A stretch of DNA of 64,000 nucleotides from Algirhabdus cladophorae (GTDB lineage Bacteria; Pseudomonadota; Alphaproteobacteria; Rhodobacterales; Rhodobacteraceae), in contig NZ_CP173029.1 of NCBI RefSeq assembly GCF_044772865.1, positions 372,001 to 436,000 on the forward strand, written 5' to 3'. Under the pieces are notes generated by a model that was not told where the DNA came from, ran no database searches, and saw nothing but the letters and a program-made list of their open reading frames with translations. Positions 7,876-17,029 of the stretch are shown in pieces. The first letter of the stretch is position 1. The number at the start of each line of letters is the position of its first letter. The position numbers and the translations under genes are program-made.

Positions 7876-9420
7876 TTAGACCTTCTTGCCCAACCGCAGT
7901 GCAGCGCGCAATTTTTGGATATGGTGGGGGGCTGCCTTTTTACCATTTTCATCCAGCGGTGTGCGCAGTTCGGATTGCGCTTTGGCATTCCAATAGTTGT
8001 TGTGGGTTACCCAGCCGCGTTTCATCCCGGACGCCGGCTGACCATTGTGGTCCAAATCAGGCAGTACGGGGATGTCTTTGACGCCTTTGATCGGGCCGCC
8101 TTCCCCTTGCAGCGCGAATTGATCCGCAACCGGCCCCGACACCAGATCACCCTTAAGGACAAAGCGGTGTTTTGAGAACAGATTGCTCCACCGTGTATAG
8201 GCAAACATGGCGGCGTGATGGGGGATGCGCGGATGGCTTTCAAACGCAGGTTTGGTGCCGTCATCGTTGTCCGGCACTTTGATCCCGTCCAATTTACCAC
8301 GCCGATAGGTAAAGTGGGATTTGTCCGAGCGTTCATCCCATTCTAAAACCGGCGGGCAGGTGGGAAGAATGCGTTTGGCTTGATCGGCGCGCAGCCCGTC
8401 TTTGTCATAAGCCATCAGAAATTCAGCGTGGGTCAGTGGTGATCCCATGGTCACAAAATCGCTGATAATCCAGCGATTGCCAGTGGCGTTAAGTTCAGCC
8501 CGCGCCGCGTCTTGCAAGGCCTGAAAATCCTCGATATCCAGTATGGTTTGTGCCGGATCATTGTCTGGCAGGCTTGCTGTTTGTATCGCCTTTTCAAGGG
8601 CTTCTCGGTGCGGTTGCGCGGGCGTCTTGGCCATTTTTTCAGCGTCATAATCGCGATTGTTGCGGCCGAATGTGTGGGTCAGAATGTCATAGGCCACTAT
8701 GGTGCCCAGCGAATGGGAGGCTACAATAATTCGGTCGTAAATATAGACCTCATAGGGATTGCCCTTGCGATCTATCTTGGTCTTTTTGGCGTGCATCAGG
8801 GTTTCAAGCAGTTCGACCCCATTGCTGCGAATTTTCTGACGGTTGGCGACATTGGGCGGCGAGGCTTTGATGTAGCGGGCCACATCGCCCAGCCTTGGAA
8901 TGATCAACGTATTCAGAACATAACCGCCTGCAAGGGCTGCAAGCGCCAGCACAAAACTGGTGCGCGGGCCGGGGGCTATATCGTTTGAGACGTTCCAGAT
9001 GTTGACCACAGCCAGATAGACCAAGATTGCGGTCACCATAGCCATCACACACCATGCAAACCGCACGGCGGCGGGCACCCGTTTGAATGGATTGCGCAGC
9101 ACCAGACCAGTAAGCCACGGCGCTACATGATCCCATGTGTTTCCCGTGATTAAATGCGCCCAGTAGAATTCGTAGAAATCCGTATAAACGCCTGTCTTGG
9201 CTTTTTCGGTGGCGATGCGGCGTAGCTCAAAGCTGCGGTTGCGCTGATCTGGTTTGCCCCAACTGGCGTTTTCAGTTCGTTGTTCGCCGGTGTTCACATC
9301 CTTACGGTCCTCGCCCACAAGGCTAAGGTCTGTGGTCCATGTGGCATCCACAAAAGAGGTCAGAGTTTCCATGGGGATTTGCTCGCCCATGCCGTGGATC
9401 ATAACAACCGCGTGCCGCAT
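7876..9420 (-). CDS. Membrane-anchored alpha/beta hydrolase, lipase-like
   Basis: 514 aa. It begins with a lipase-type strand and oxyanion segment (VVMIHGMGEQ, residues 5-14), and two hydrophobic segments (about 118-141 and 154-175) interrupt the fold. The nucleophile elbow is VASHSLGT with S237, a GxSxG variant in which the first glycine is alanine. The C-terminal part has TMGSPLTH and RWSNLF. The layout recalls PGAP1-like or other lipid-acting serine hydrolases at the inner membrane. It converges on the HNH gene with only 22 bases between stops. Housekeeping lipase or accessory effector of the neighbouring defence module are both possible; the sequence does not decide. Confidence 0.7.
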   Translation of the reverse strand: MRHAVVMIHGMGEQIPMETLTSFVDATWTTDLSLVGEDRKDVNTGEQRTENASWGKPDQRNRSFELRRIATEKAKTGVYTDFYEFYWAHLITGNTWDHVAPWLTGLVLRNPFKRVPAAVRFAWCVMAMVTAILVYLAVVNIWNVSNDIAPGPRTSFVLALAALAGGYVLNTLIIPRLGDVARYIKASPPNVANRQKIRSNGVELLETLMHAKKTKIDRKGNPYEVYIYDRIIVASHSLGTIVAYDILTHTFGRNNRDYDAEKMAKTPAQPHREALEKAIQTASLPDNDPAQTILDIEDFQALQDAARAELNATGNRWIISDFVTMGSPLTHAEFLMAYDKDGLRADQAKRILPTCPPVLEWDERSDKSHFTYRRGKLDGIKVPDNDDGTKPAFESHPRIPHHAAMFAYTRWSNLFSKHRFVLKGDLVSGPVADQFALQGEGGPIKGVKDIPVLPDLDHNGQPASGMKRGWVTHNNYWNAKAQSELRTPLDENGKKAAPHHIQKLRAALRLGKKV

Positions 9421-9502
9421 GCCGCGTCCTCCTTCTTAAATGTCTAAAACAATCTTAAGAAGTATGAACGCCGAGGCACACGCCTGTAAAGACGGGTATT
9501 CC

Positions 9503-11911
9503 TTACGCCTTTACGCGGGTATTTTCAGGGTCATATGGGCCCATCGGAATGATTTTGGCCGCCACCGGACCGCCAAGGACATCCACCGTGACGGCCTCAG
9601 GACAGTCAGGTTTGACAAAGGCATAGGCCAAATTCAACCCGGTACGGTGGCCCCAATCGCCTGATGAAACCGTGCCAACAACTGCCCCGTCATGCCACAC
9701 TGATGCCCCGCCATGGGCTGGCGCGTGATCTGTATCGATTTGCAAGCAGACCAAGTTGACCCGTGGGCCATTGGTAACCATTGCCTCAAGGGCGGCTTTG
9801 CCAACAAAGTCCTTATCCATCTTCACAAACCGATCAAGGCCGGTTTCGAACGGATTGAACTCGGTCAAAAGATCAGATTTCCAGTGTAGGTACCCCTTTT
9901 CCATCCGCATTGACTCAATTGAACGGGCACCAAACATTTCCAAACCAAACTCGGCACCTGCCGCGCGGAGGCTAAGGTAGGCTGCATAGAGTTGCGCGTT
10001 GGGGATGTGGATTTCATAGGCCAATTCGCCGGAAAAACTGACGGACATTATGGTGGCATGGGCAATGCCGACAAAAGCCTCTTTCACCGAAAGCCATGGG
10101 AATGCTTGGGCTGACCAATCGCCACGGCTGACTTTGGACAGCACATCGCGGGCCTTTGGGCCAGCAAGGATCAGAATGGTTTGATCATTTGTCAGGCTGC
10201 GCAGTTGCACGTCCTCACCCGTGCCAATGTGCCCGGTCAACCAATCCATATCGTGGGTTTCAGCGGCGGCAGCAGAGCCCAACCAAATCCTGCCATCGGG
10301 CAGGTTGGCAATGGTCACTTCGGCTTTGACGTTGCCATGGTGGTTGAGCATATACCCAAGGCCCACACGCCCAGATTTGGCCGTGACACGTCCACAGATC
10401 ATCCGGTCCAAGAATGCACGTGCATCAGTCCCAGTCACTTCGATCCGGTTGAACCCGTTGACCTCTGCCAGCCCCACATGATCGCGCACCTGTGCCACAT
10501 CGCGGGCCACCACATCAAAAACCTCGGTAAACCCGTAGCCGTGCGTTTCCTCAAATGTGGGATCAGGGCGCATATAGTCCACGCGCTCCCACCCATTCAC
10601 CACAGTAAATTCGGCGCCTTCCGCGGCCAGAACGGGAGTCAAAGGTGTGGTCTTTGCGGGACGTCCAGCGGGGCGATGCTCATGGGGGAAATGAAAGCGA
10701 AATTCGTTTTGATAGTCTTCGATCGCCTTTAGGGCGCAAAGTTCCACATTGGTGTGGCCGGTAAAGCGGCGTGGATCGATGCACCATGTGTCATAAACCG
10801 CTTCGCCATGCACAATTTGCTGGGCCAGCAGCCAGCCGTGCCCGCCGCCTTCGCCAAGGCCTGCCCGCAGGCCGATGATGCAAAAGGCGTTCCGCTTACC
10901 CGGGATCGGGCCAACAAGTGGTGCGCCATCGATGGTGTAGGTGATGGGGCCATTGACCACTGTGTGGATACCGGTTTCCATCAAGGCTGGCATGCGGGCA
11001 AAAGCCCCCTCCAGCACGTCCGTCACGCGGTCCAGATCATCTGGGCACAGGGCGTTGGTGAACTTGGGGTCGATCCCGTCCATGCCCCATGTTTTGCAAT
11101 CTTGCTCATAAAATCCCAGCAGCAAACCGTTCTTTTCCTGTCGGCAATAGTAGTCGGAGATCGGGCAACGCAGAAGGGGCATGCGGTGGCCTGCATCGCG
11201 GATTGCAGGGATTTCTTCGGTCAGGAAATACTGGTGCTCCATAGACATCACAGGGTGGTGTACCCCCATCATAGCGCCCACTTCGTTCACGCGGTAGCCG
11301 CAGGCGTTGATCACCACTTCGCAATCGATATCTCCTTTTTCAGTGTGCACGGTCCATGTGTCATCTGCGTGTTGGGTCAGGCCTGTGACGGGCGTATGGC
11401 GGTAGACTTCTGCCCCTGCTTTGCGCGCACGACGGGCCAAGGCCTGACACAGCTGTGCCGGATCAATATCCCCATCCATTGGATCCCAAAGTCCGCCGAT
11501 CAAATTGTCAGTCGAAATCAGCGGATGGCGACGGGCGCATTCCTCCGCATCAATCACTTCAAAATTGACGTCCATTCCCTTGGCCATGGATTTGAAATGC
11601 GCGTATCCATCCATTTGCGCCTGAGTATTGGCCAAACGGATGCCACCGTCGCCGTGGTGATAATTGATCGGGTAATCGGGATCGTTGGCCAGATCCTGAT
11701 AGAGATTAATCGAATGGGTTTTCAAACCCACCATGGTCTGATTCATCCCGAAATTGGTGACTTGCGCTGCGGAATGCCAAGTGGTTCCGCTGGTTAACTC
11801 GTCACGCTCCACCAAAACCACATCTGTCCAGCCCTCTTGAGTGAGGTGATAAAGCGTTGAACAGCCTGCGATTCCGCCGCCAATAACAACTGCGCGTGTG
11901 GTTGATTTCAT
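9503..11911 (-). CDS. FAD-dependent dimethylglycine/sarcosine dehydrogenase family protein
   Basis: 802 aa with the full three-part architecture of dimethylglycine dehydrogenase: an N-terminal FAD-binding oxidoreductase (VIGGGIAGCSTLYHL at about 9-23; TSGTTWHSA, where the histidine is the usual covalent flavin site), a middle FAO-type domain, and a C-terminal aminomethyltransferase (GcvT) half from about 430 on that binds tetrahydrofolate. It would oxidise N-methyl groups of dimethylglycine or sarcosine and pass the carbon to tetrahydrofolate. It stands divergently to an MttB-family methyltransferase with 131 bases between starts, which fits a shared betaine-demethylation role. The exact methylated amine is not certain. 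Confidence 0.88.
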   Translation of the reverse strand: MKSTTRAVVIGGGIAGCSTLYHLTQEGWTDVVLVERDELTSGTTWHSAAQVTNFGMNQTMVGLKTHSINLYQDLANDPDYPINYHHGDGGIRLANTQAQMDGYAHFKSMAKGMDVNFEVIDAEECARRHPLISTDNLIGGLWDPMDGDIDPAQLCQALARRARKAGAEVYRHTPVTGLTQHADDTWTVHTEKGDIDCEVVINACGYRVNEVGAMMGVHHPVMSMEHQYFLTEEIPAIRDAGHRMPLLRCPISDYYCRQEKNGLLLGFYEQDCKTWGMDGIDPKFTNALCPDDLDRVTDVLEGAFARMPALMETGIHTVVNGPITYTIDGAPLVGPIPGKRNAFCIIGLRAGLGEGGGHGWLLAQQIVHGEAVYDTWCIDPRRFTGHTNVELCALKAIEDYQNEFRFHFPHEHRPAGRPAKTTPLTPVLAAEGAEFTVVNGWERVDYMRPDPTFEETHGYGFTEVFDVVARDVAQVRDHVGLAEVNGFNRIEVTGTDARAFLDRMICGRVTAKSGRVGLGYMLNHHGNVKAEVTIANLPDGRIWLGSAAAAETHDMDWLTGHIGTGEDVQLRSLTNDQTILILAGPKARDVLSKVSRGDWSAQAFPWLSVKEAFVGIAHATIMSVSFSGELAYEIHIPNAQLYAAYLSLRAAGAEFGLEMFGARSIESMRMEKGYLHWKSDLLTEFNPFETGLDRFVKMDKDFVGKAALEAMVTNGPRVNLVCLQIDTDHAPAHGGASVWHDGAVVGTVSSGDWGHRTGLNLAYAFVKPDCPEAVTVDVLGGPVAAKIIPMGPYDPENTRVKA

Positions 11912-12042
11912 GTGCTTTTCTCCCGTTTAGCCCCATCTGCGGTGGATTTTGAAACCGCGTCAATGTTTTCGTCTGAAATCATTTGCGATGGGATGTCGAA
12001 TTTCCTTGCAAATGAGCAGTATCGGATACCAAATTTCCGATT

Positions 12043-13560
12043 ATGAGCAGACGTTCCTCAGGCGGTCGCGCCGCCCGCCATGCCCTTCGCGCCGCCCCTC
12101 CAGCGGTCAACCCAGCCGCCCCCGGTCAGATTGGTGGGCAGTACAAACCACTATCGAACAGCGATCTGGAGGCGATCTACGACACCGCGCTGAGGCTTCT
12201 GGCTGAACTGGGCATGGGCGAAGTGCCAGATAGGCTGACACAGATCTTTTTGGCCAAGGGAGCAACGCAGGACGAAGGTTGCCGGATCTTGTTCCCGCGC
12301 GCTTTGATTGAGGATTGCGTCGGCCAAGCGGCCAAAACTTTTCCGCTGCATGGTCGCGACCCAAGCCGCACCATAGAGGTCGGCGGCAGTGCGGTACATT
12401 TCGGCACGGGCGGGGCGGCAGTGCAAACACTGGATCTGCAAACGGGGCTTTATCGGCCCTCAACCCTACGCGATTTGCATGATTTTACCCGCTTGCAGGA
12501 CACATTGACCAACGTCAGCTGGTTCACCCGCTGTTGCGTGGCCACCGATGTGCCTGACACGTTGGATTTGGATGTGAACACGGTCTTTGCCCTGTTGCAA
12601 AATACCACCAAACCCACGGCGACATCCTTTACTGTGGCCGAAAACGTCGCACCCATTGTCCATATGCTGGATATTGCAGCAGGAGGTGAAGGCGCGTTTT
12701 CCAAACGGCCCTTTATCAAGGCCCACATCAGCCCTGTCATCTCGCCTATGCGCTATGGCGAGGACGCAGTCGATGTGACTTTTGCCTGTATCGAAAATAA
12801 CATCCCGATTTCGTGCATCACTGCGGCCCAATCCGGGGCTACGGCGCCGGCAACTTTGGCCGGTTTTCTGGCGCAATCCTTGGCCGAAACCCTGGGTAGT
12901 CTGATCATGGTCAATTGCATTCAGCCCGGCTATCCAATGGTGTTTTCAAACTGGCCTTTGGTCATTGACTTACGCACGGGTGCTTTCGCTGGCGGCGGCG
13001 GCGAGATTGCGGTGCTGAACGCGGCGTCTGCGCAGCTGAGTAACTGGTTGGGCCTGCCATCTGGTGTGGCCAGTTCCATGACCGACGCCAAGGCGATCGA
13101 TGCCCAATACGGTGTGGAAAAGGGGATGACGGCCTTGGCAGCAGGCCTTGCAGGCGGCAATCTGATCTATGAAAGCAGCGGCATGACTGCATCGCTTTTG
13201 GGCGCATCCTTTGAGGCTTTCATTTTGGACGATGAAATGCATTCGGCCATCTACCGCAGCCTGCGCGGCATTGAAGTTACGGAGGAAAATCTGGGTTTTG
13301 ACGCGATTGTGGATGCAGTGATGGGCGAGGGGCATTTTCTGGGCTCGACCCAAACCATGCAAGCTATGGAGCGCGACTATGTCTACCCTGCTTTGGCCGA
13401 CCGCGAACAGCCGCGCACATGGGCCGAAGAGGGCGCGCAAACCGCGTGGGACCGCGCCAAAGCCAAGGCACAGTCGGTACTAGAAACGCACAATCCGCAG
13501 TACCTCAGCACCGCCCAATTGGACCAAATCCGCGCGCAGTTTAACATCATCCCCGTTTAA
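12043..13560 (+). CDS. MttB-family (trimethylamine/glycine betaine) methyltransferase, non-pyrrolysine
   Basis: 505 aa with family features throughout: RLLAELGMGEVPDRL, ILFPRALIEDCV, VHFGTGGAAVQTLD, VCWF-like FTRCCVATDV, and CITAAQSGATAPATLAG. The frame is open with no internal amber codon, so it belongs to the pyrrolysine-free branch, whose characterised members demethylate quaternary amines such as glycine betaine onto a corrinoid protein. No corrinoid protein or activator is in the window. An Arg/Ala/Pro-rich N-terminus of about 35 residues precedes the conserved part; a later start was not seen. Divergent arrangement with a dimethylglycine dehydrogenase suggests a linked demethylation route. 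Confidence 0.85.
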   Translation: MSRRSSGGRAARHALRAAPPAVNPAAPGQIGGQYKPLSNSDLEAIYDTALRLLAELGMGEVPDRLTQIFLAKGATQDEGCRILFPRALIEDCVGQAAKTFPLHGRDPSRTIEVGGSAVHFGTGGAAVQTLDLQTGLYRPSTLRDLHDFTRLQDTLTNVSWFTRCCVATDVPDTLDLDVNTVFALLQNTTKPTATSFTVAENVAPIVHMLDIAAGGEGAFSKRPFIKAHISPVISPMRYGEDAVDVTFACIENNIPISCITAAQSGATAPATLAGFLAQSLAETLGSLIMVNCIQPGYPMVFSNWPLVIDLRTGAFAGGGGEIAVLNAASAQLSNWLGLPSGVASSMTDAKAIDAQYGVEKGMTALAAGLAGGNLIYESSGMTASLLGASFEAFILDDEMHSAIYRSLRGIEVTEENLGFDAIVDAVMGEGHFLGSTQTMQAMERDYVYPALADREQPRTWAEEGAQTAWDRAKAKAQSVLETHNPQYLSTAQLDQIRAQFNIIPV

Positions 13561-13644
13561 GACACCAAAGGGGCGACACTATGCGCCCTCACCGGCGGCA
13601 ACAGACGCTTGACCCCTTACCCAATTCAAACCATATCAAATCGT

Positions 13645-15444
13645 ATGACCGAGCTTTCGAAAATCCGCAATTTCTCCATCGTGGCGCACATTGACCACGG
13701 TAAATCCACGCTGGCTGATCGCCTGATCCAAGAGACGAATACAGTCGCGGATCGGGACATGAAAGAACAGCTGCTGGATAGTATGGATATTGAACGCGAA
13801 CGCGGGATCACGATCAAGGCCAACACTGTGCGCATCGACTACACAGCCGATGACGGGCAGGACTACGTTTTGAACCTGATCGACACCCCTGGTCACGTGG
13901 ACTTTGCCTATGAGGTCAGCCGTTCCATGCGCGCCGTTGAAGGCTCGCTCTTGGTCGTGGACAGCACCCAAGGGGTCGAGGCGCAAACGTTGGCCAATGT
14001 TTACCAAGCCATCGACGCAGATCACGAAATCGTGCCGGTCCTCAACAAGATCGACTTGCCCGCTACTGATTGTGACCGTGTCGCCGAACAGATCGAGGAT
14101 GTGATCGGCATCGACGCCTCCGGTGCGATCCGCGTCAGTGCCAAAACCGGCGTTGGGATCCGTGAGACACTTGAGGCTGTGGTCAACGAATTGCCGGCCC
14201 CCGAAGGAAACCGCGATGCGCCGCTCAAGGCCATGTTGGTCGACAGTTGGTATGATGCCTATCTGGGCGTGATCGTTCTGGTGCGCATCGTCGATGGCGT
14301 CCTGAAAAAGGGCGACAAGATCAAGATGATGTCGAACGGCAGCACGCACCCCGTGGACCGTATCGGTGTCTTCCGCCCCGAAATGGCAGCAATTGACGAG
14401 TTGGGTCCGGGCGAGATCGGCTTTCTGACCGCCTCGATCAAGCAAGTGCGCGATACCCGCGTGGGCGACACCATCACCCATGAAAAGCACGGCACCACCG
14501 AGGCACTGCCCGGCTTTAAGCCCAGCCAGCCTGTTGTGTTTTGTGGCCTGTTCCCCGTGGACAACGCCGAATTTGAAGACCTGCGCGATGCGATCAGCAA
14601 GCTGGCCCTGAACGACGCCTCTTTTAGTTACGAGATGGAAACCTCTGCCGCCCTCGGCTTTGGTTTCCGCTGTGGCTTCCTTGGGTTGTTGCACCTCGAA
14701 GTGATCCGCGACCGGATCGAACGGGAATACAACATCGAACTGATCACCACGGCGCCGTCGGTGATCTACCACGTGCACATGCGCGACGGCGAGATGATTC
14801 AACTGCACAACCCCGCCGACATGCCCGACTTGACCCTTGTGGACCACCTCGAAGAGCCGCGGATCAAAGCGACGATCCTTGTGCCCGACGACTATCTGGG
14901 CGATGTGTTGAAACTGTGCCAAGATCGCCGTGGCATCCAGATGGACCTGACTTATGCAGGCAGCCGTGCCATGGTCGTCTACGATCTGCCGCTCAACGAG
15001 GTGGTGTTCGACTTCTACGACCGGTTGAAATCCGTGACCAAGGGCTACGCGTCCTTCGACTACCAGATGACAGGGTATCGCGAGGACCGCTTGGTCAAAA
15101 TGTCGATCCTTGTGAACGACGAACCTGTGGATGCGCTGAGCACCATGGTGCACCACGACCGCGCCGAACAGCGGGGCCGCGCGATGGTCGAAAAGCTGAA
15201 GGATCTGATCCCACGGCACATGTTCAAAATCCCGATCCAAGCCGCGATCGGTGGCCGCATCATCGCGCGTGAAACCTTGGCCGCCATGCGCAAAGACGTG
15301 ACCGCCAAATGCTACGGCGGCGACGCGACCCGTAAGCGCAAACTGCTGGACAAGCAGAAGGCCGGTAAGAAGAAGATGCGCCAGTTCGGGAAAGTGGATA
15401 TCCCTCAGGAAGCGTTTATCAACGCTCTCAAAATGGACAACTAA
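13645..15444 (+). CDS. lepA: Elongation factor 4 (LepA)
   Basis: Ribosome-associated GTPase that back-translocates or remodels stalled ribosomes. G motifs are AHIDHGKSTLADR (G1), RGITIKA (G2), DTPGHVD (G3), NKIDLP (G4) and SAKTG (G5), followed by domain II, two EF-G-like domains and the LepA-specific C-terminus (CYGGDATRKRKLLDKQK). The frame opens at 13609, but the ATG at 13645 gives 599 aa, the standard LepA length, with the usual MTELSKIRNFSIVAHIDHG beginning. It stands alone between the methyltransferase gene and an AT-rich insertion. Confidence 0.97.
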   Translation: MTELSKIRNFSIVAHIDHGKSTLADRLIQETNTVADRDMKEQLLDSMDIERERGITIKANTVRIDYTADDGQDYVLNLIDTPGHVDFAYEVSRSMRAVEGSLLVVDSTQGVEAQTLANVYQAIDADHEIVPVLNKIDLPATDCDRVAEQIEDVIGIDASGAIRVSAKTGVGIRETLEAVVNELPAPEGNRDAPLKAMLVDSWYDAYLGVIVLVRIVDGVLKKGDKIKMMSNGSTHPVDRIGVFRPEMAAIDELGPGEIGFLTASIKQVRDTRVGDTITHEKHGTTEALPGFKPSQPVVFCGLFPVDNAEFEDLRDAISKLALNDASFSYEMETSAALGFGFRCGFLGLLHLEVIRDRIEREYNIELITTAPSVIYHVHMRDGEMIQLHNPADMPDLTLVDHLEEPRIKATILVPDDYLGDVLKLCQDRRGIQMDLTYAGSRAMVVYDLPLNEVVFDFYDRLKSVTKGYASFDYQMTGYREDRLVKMSILVNDEPVDALSTMVHHDRAEQRGRAMVEKLKDLIPRHMFKIPIQAAIGGRIIARETLAAMRKDVTAKCYGGDATRKRKLLDKQKAGKKKMRQFGKVDIPQEAFINALKMDN

Positions 15445-15529
15445 GTTGTCCCTTTTGGCGCGTGAATGAAAGCGGTGCGGGTAAGCAACAAAGTGTAACG
15501 TTTGAACTAATTGAGATAAGCTAGAACTT

Positions 15530-16093
15530 ATGGACTATTCCAAAGGTACTGATGCTCGGATAGTAGCTAATTGCGTTCTTGACGCGCGTGATTTCATAAA
15601 TCTGCCAACAACACAGATAGAATTGCAAAAGCTATTGTACTTTTGTCATGAATCTTTTTTGGTTCAATATCGAAAGAGGTTAGTTTCCGGTTATTTTGAA
15701 GCTTGGCAATATGGACCGGTACATCCCGTAGTTTACGATTGTTTTAAGAAATGCAAAGGTGAAGCTATTTTAGAAAGGGCAGCGGCTTATGATCTGTTTA
15801 GTGGAGAGAAACATTCACTTCCTAAAATTGAAGATACATTACCGCTGCGACATATTACGGAAACTGTGTCCCGTTTAAGTGTGTACTCTGCAGGACAGCT
15901 TATAGACCTATCACACCTCGAAGAAGGCCCGTGGCACTCGGTCGTACAGAGTGCCAAAAATTCGGTTGCCCTTGGGTTAAGAATAACAGATGATGTGATT
16001 CTAGAAAACAGAACACACAGCATGTTGATGAGGGAGGGTCGACCGGCTGAGGCTAGAGGAGAGCTGCCTAATGACGAGTCGCCGTTTACCTGA
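15530..16093 (+). CDS. DUF4065 (Panacea / SocA-like) antitoxin candidate
   Basis: 187 aa with the Panacea signature: TQIELQKLLYFCHESFLVQY followed by GYFEAWQYGPVHPVVYDCFKK. Panacea domains occur in SocA (a proteolytic adaptor for the SocB toxin in Caulobacter), in phage GepA, and as antitoxins paired with many unrelated toxins. The gene is visibly AT-richer than its neighbours, which suggests recent acquisition. Its last 23 bases overlap the next gene, a typical toxin-antitoxin layout. The antitoxin role is inferred from family and context. Confidence 0.78.
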   Translation: MDYSKGTDARIVANCVLDARDFINLPTTQIELQKLLYFCHESFLVQYRKRLVSGYFEAWQYGPVHPVVYDCFKKCKGEAILERAAAYDLFSGEKHSLPKIEDTLPLRHITETVSRLSVYSAGQLIDLSHLEEGPWHSVVQSAKNSVALGLRITDDVILENRTHSMLMREGRPAEARGELPNDESPFT

Positions 16094-16781
16094 AACTGAT
16101 ATAGCTAATATTTGCACTTTGCCAGAAAACGAACAAAGGTTCCGTTTGTCGGCAAAACGCTCTTTTGTACCCCCCTATTCTTTGGAGCACACCCGCCGTA
16201 ATCTAAGTTCATTATTTGGCGTGAAGAGCCCTTTATGCCCTGATGTCGAGGTTGACGACAGAAAGACAGTTGAAGCATTGATGCGCTGTTGCAAGAAAGA
16301 ATCTGAAGCGCTGGCAAATGCCAACCGAGCATCGGCAATCATAGACTTTCGTGATGCAAATGTTGGAAAGTCTGTTGTGGGTGCTATGCGATCCCACCGT
16401 GTTACTTTAGACAATTCTATTTGTCTCACTCACTCACTTGCATTGGAAATTGGCGGTAAGGGCTATATTCCTTTTTTGGATCTCCGAAAAACTGGTAACT
16501 TGTCGTCTCGTGCTCGTGATTTCGTTTTTTCAATGAACTATCATTTATTAATTGACTCTGACCCAACCTATGAAAATTTTGGGCTGCTTGTTCTTAACTA
16601 CTGGGAAAAATCGTCGTCTGAAAATGGTCTTACACCGTATTTCTTCGATGGAAATCCGAAGTACTCATATGATGATCTTTCTAATATGATTGCACGAACA
16701 TATGAAATTTGGCTGGACATTTTAGCAGAACGAAAGCGGCAGGAACCTGGCAAAGATACAATGGGACCTCTTTTTGGTTAA
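16071..16781 (+). CDS. Unknown protein, putative toxin partner of the DUF4065 gene
   Basis: 236 aa, not recognised as any family. No signal peptide or membrane segment is evident. It is rich in Ser and Asn, with a mixed alpha/beta pattern (SAIIDFRDANVGKSVVGAM; FSMNYHLLIDSDPTYENFGLLVLNYWE). The start overlaps the DUF4065 frame by 23 bases, and base composition is equally AT-rich, so the two genes were probably acquired together. In Panacea systems the neighbour is usually the toxin; that is the only basis for the functional guess. Confidence 0.6.
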   Translation: MTSRRLPETDIANICTLPENEQRFRLSAKRSFVPPYSLEHTRRNLSSLFGVKSPLCPDVEVDDRKTVEALMRCCKKESEALANANRASAIIDFRDANVGKSVVGAMRSHRVTLDNSICLTHSLALEIGGKGYIPFLDLRKTGNLSSRARDFVFSMNYHLLIDSDPTYENFGLLVLNYWEKSSSENGLTPYFFDGNPKYSYDDLSNMIARTYEIWLDILAERKRQEPGKDTMGPLFG

Positions 16782-16837
16782 CCTCCAAAAGTCCGTTTTG
16801 GCAGCGCCCGTGTCCGGCGCTTCGCGCGTTCGACCCT

Positions 16838-16860
16838 GAAACTGTCCAATGGACAGTTTC
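16838..16860. repeat. Perfect 10-bp inverted repeat with 3-nt loop
   Basis: GAAACTGTCC (16838-16847), loop AAT, GGACAGTTTC (16851-16860). It lies in the gap of about 250 bases between the DUF4065 pair and cytochrome b561. A second hairpin, CCCGCCCC against GGGGCGGG around 16878-16898, follows closely. There is no T tract, so this looks more like an intergenic repeat (REP-like) or a junction of the inserted segment than a terminator. The rest of the gap shows no open frame. Confidence 0.6.
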
Positions 16861-17029
16861 CAAGACGGGTCTCACCCGCCCCCACGGGGCGGGCGCTTTG
16901 CTTCCCGCCCCTCGGTTCGGGCGCGGCACTCAGACTAAGCCGCACCCGAACAGACAAAAACCTCATACTCTTCCCCGTGAAATGCTCTAGCTTTTACCCC
17001 ATACTCGACACCAACAAAGGGACGTGGGC

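Noticed and set aside
10754..11797. 347-aa antisense frame in the dimethylglycine dehydrogenase gene
   Set aside because: The minus-strand gene is clearly real across this stretch; the + frame has no domain and no ribosome site.
13636..15240. 534-aa antisense frame opposite lepA
   Set aside because: It lies wholly inside the lepA gene on the other strand, has no family features (His/Val/Asp-rich shadow), and arises from codon bias.
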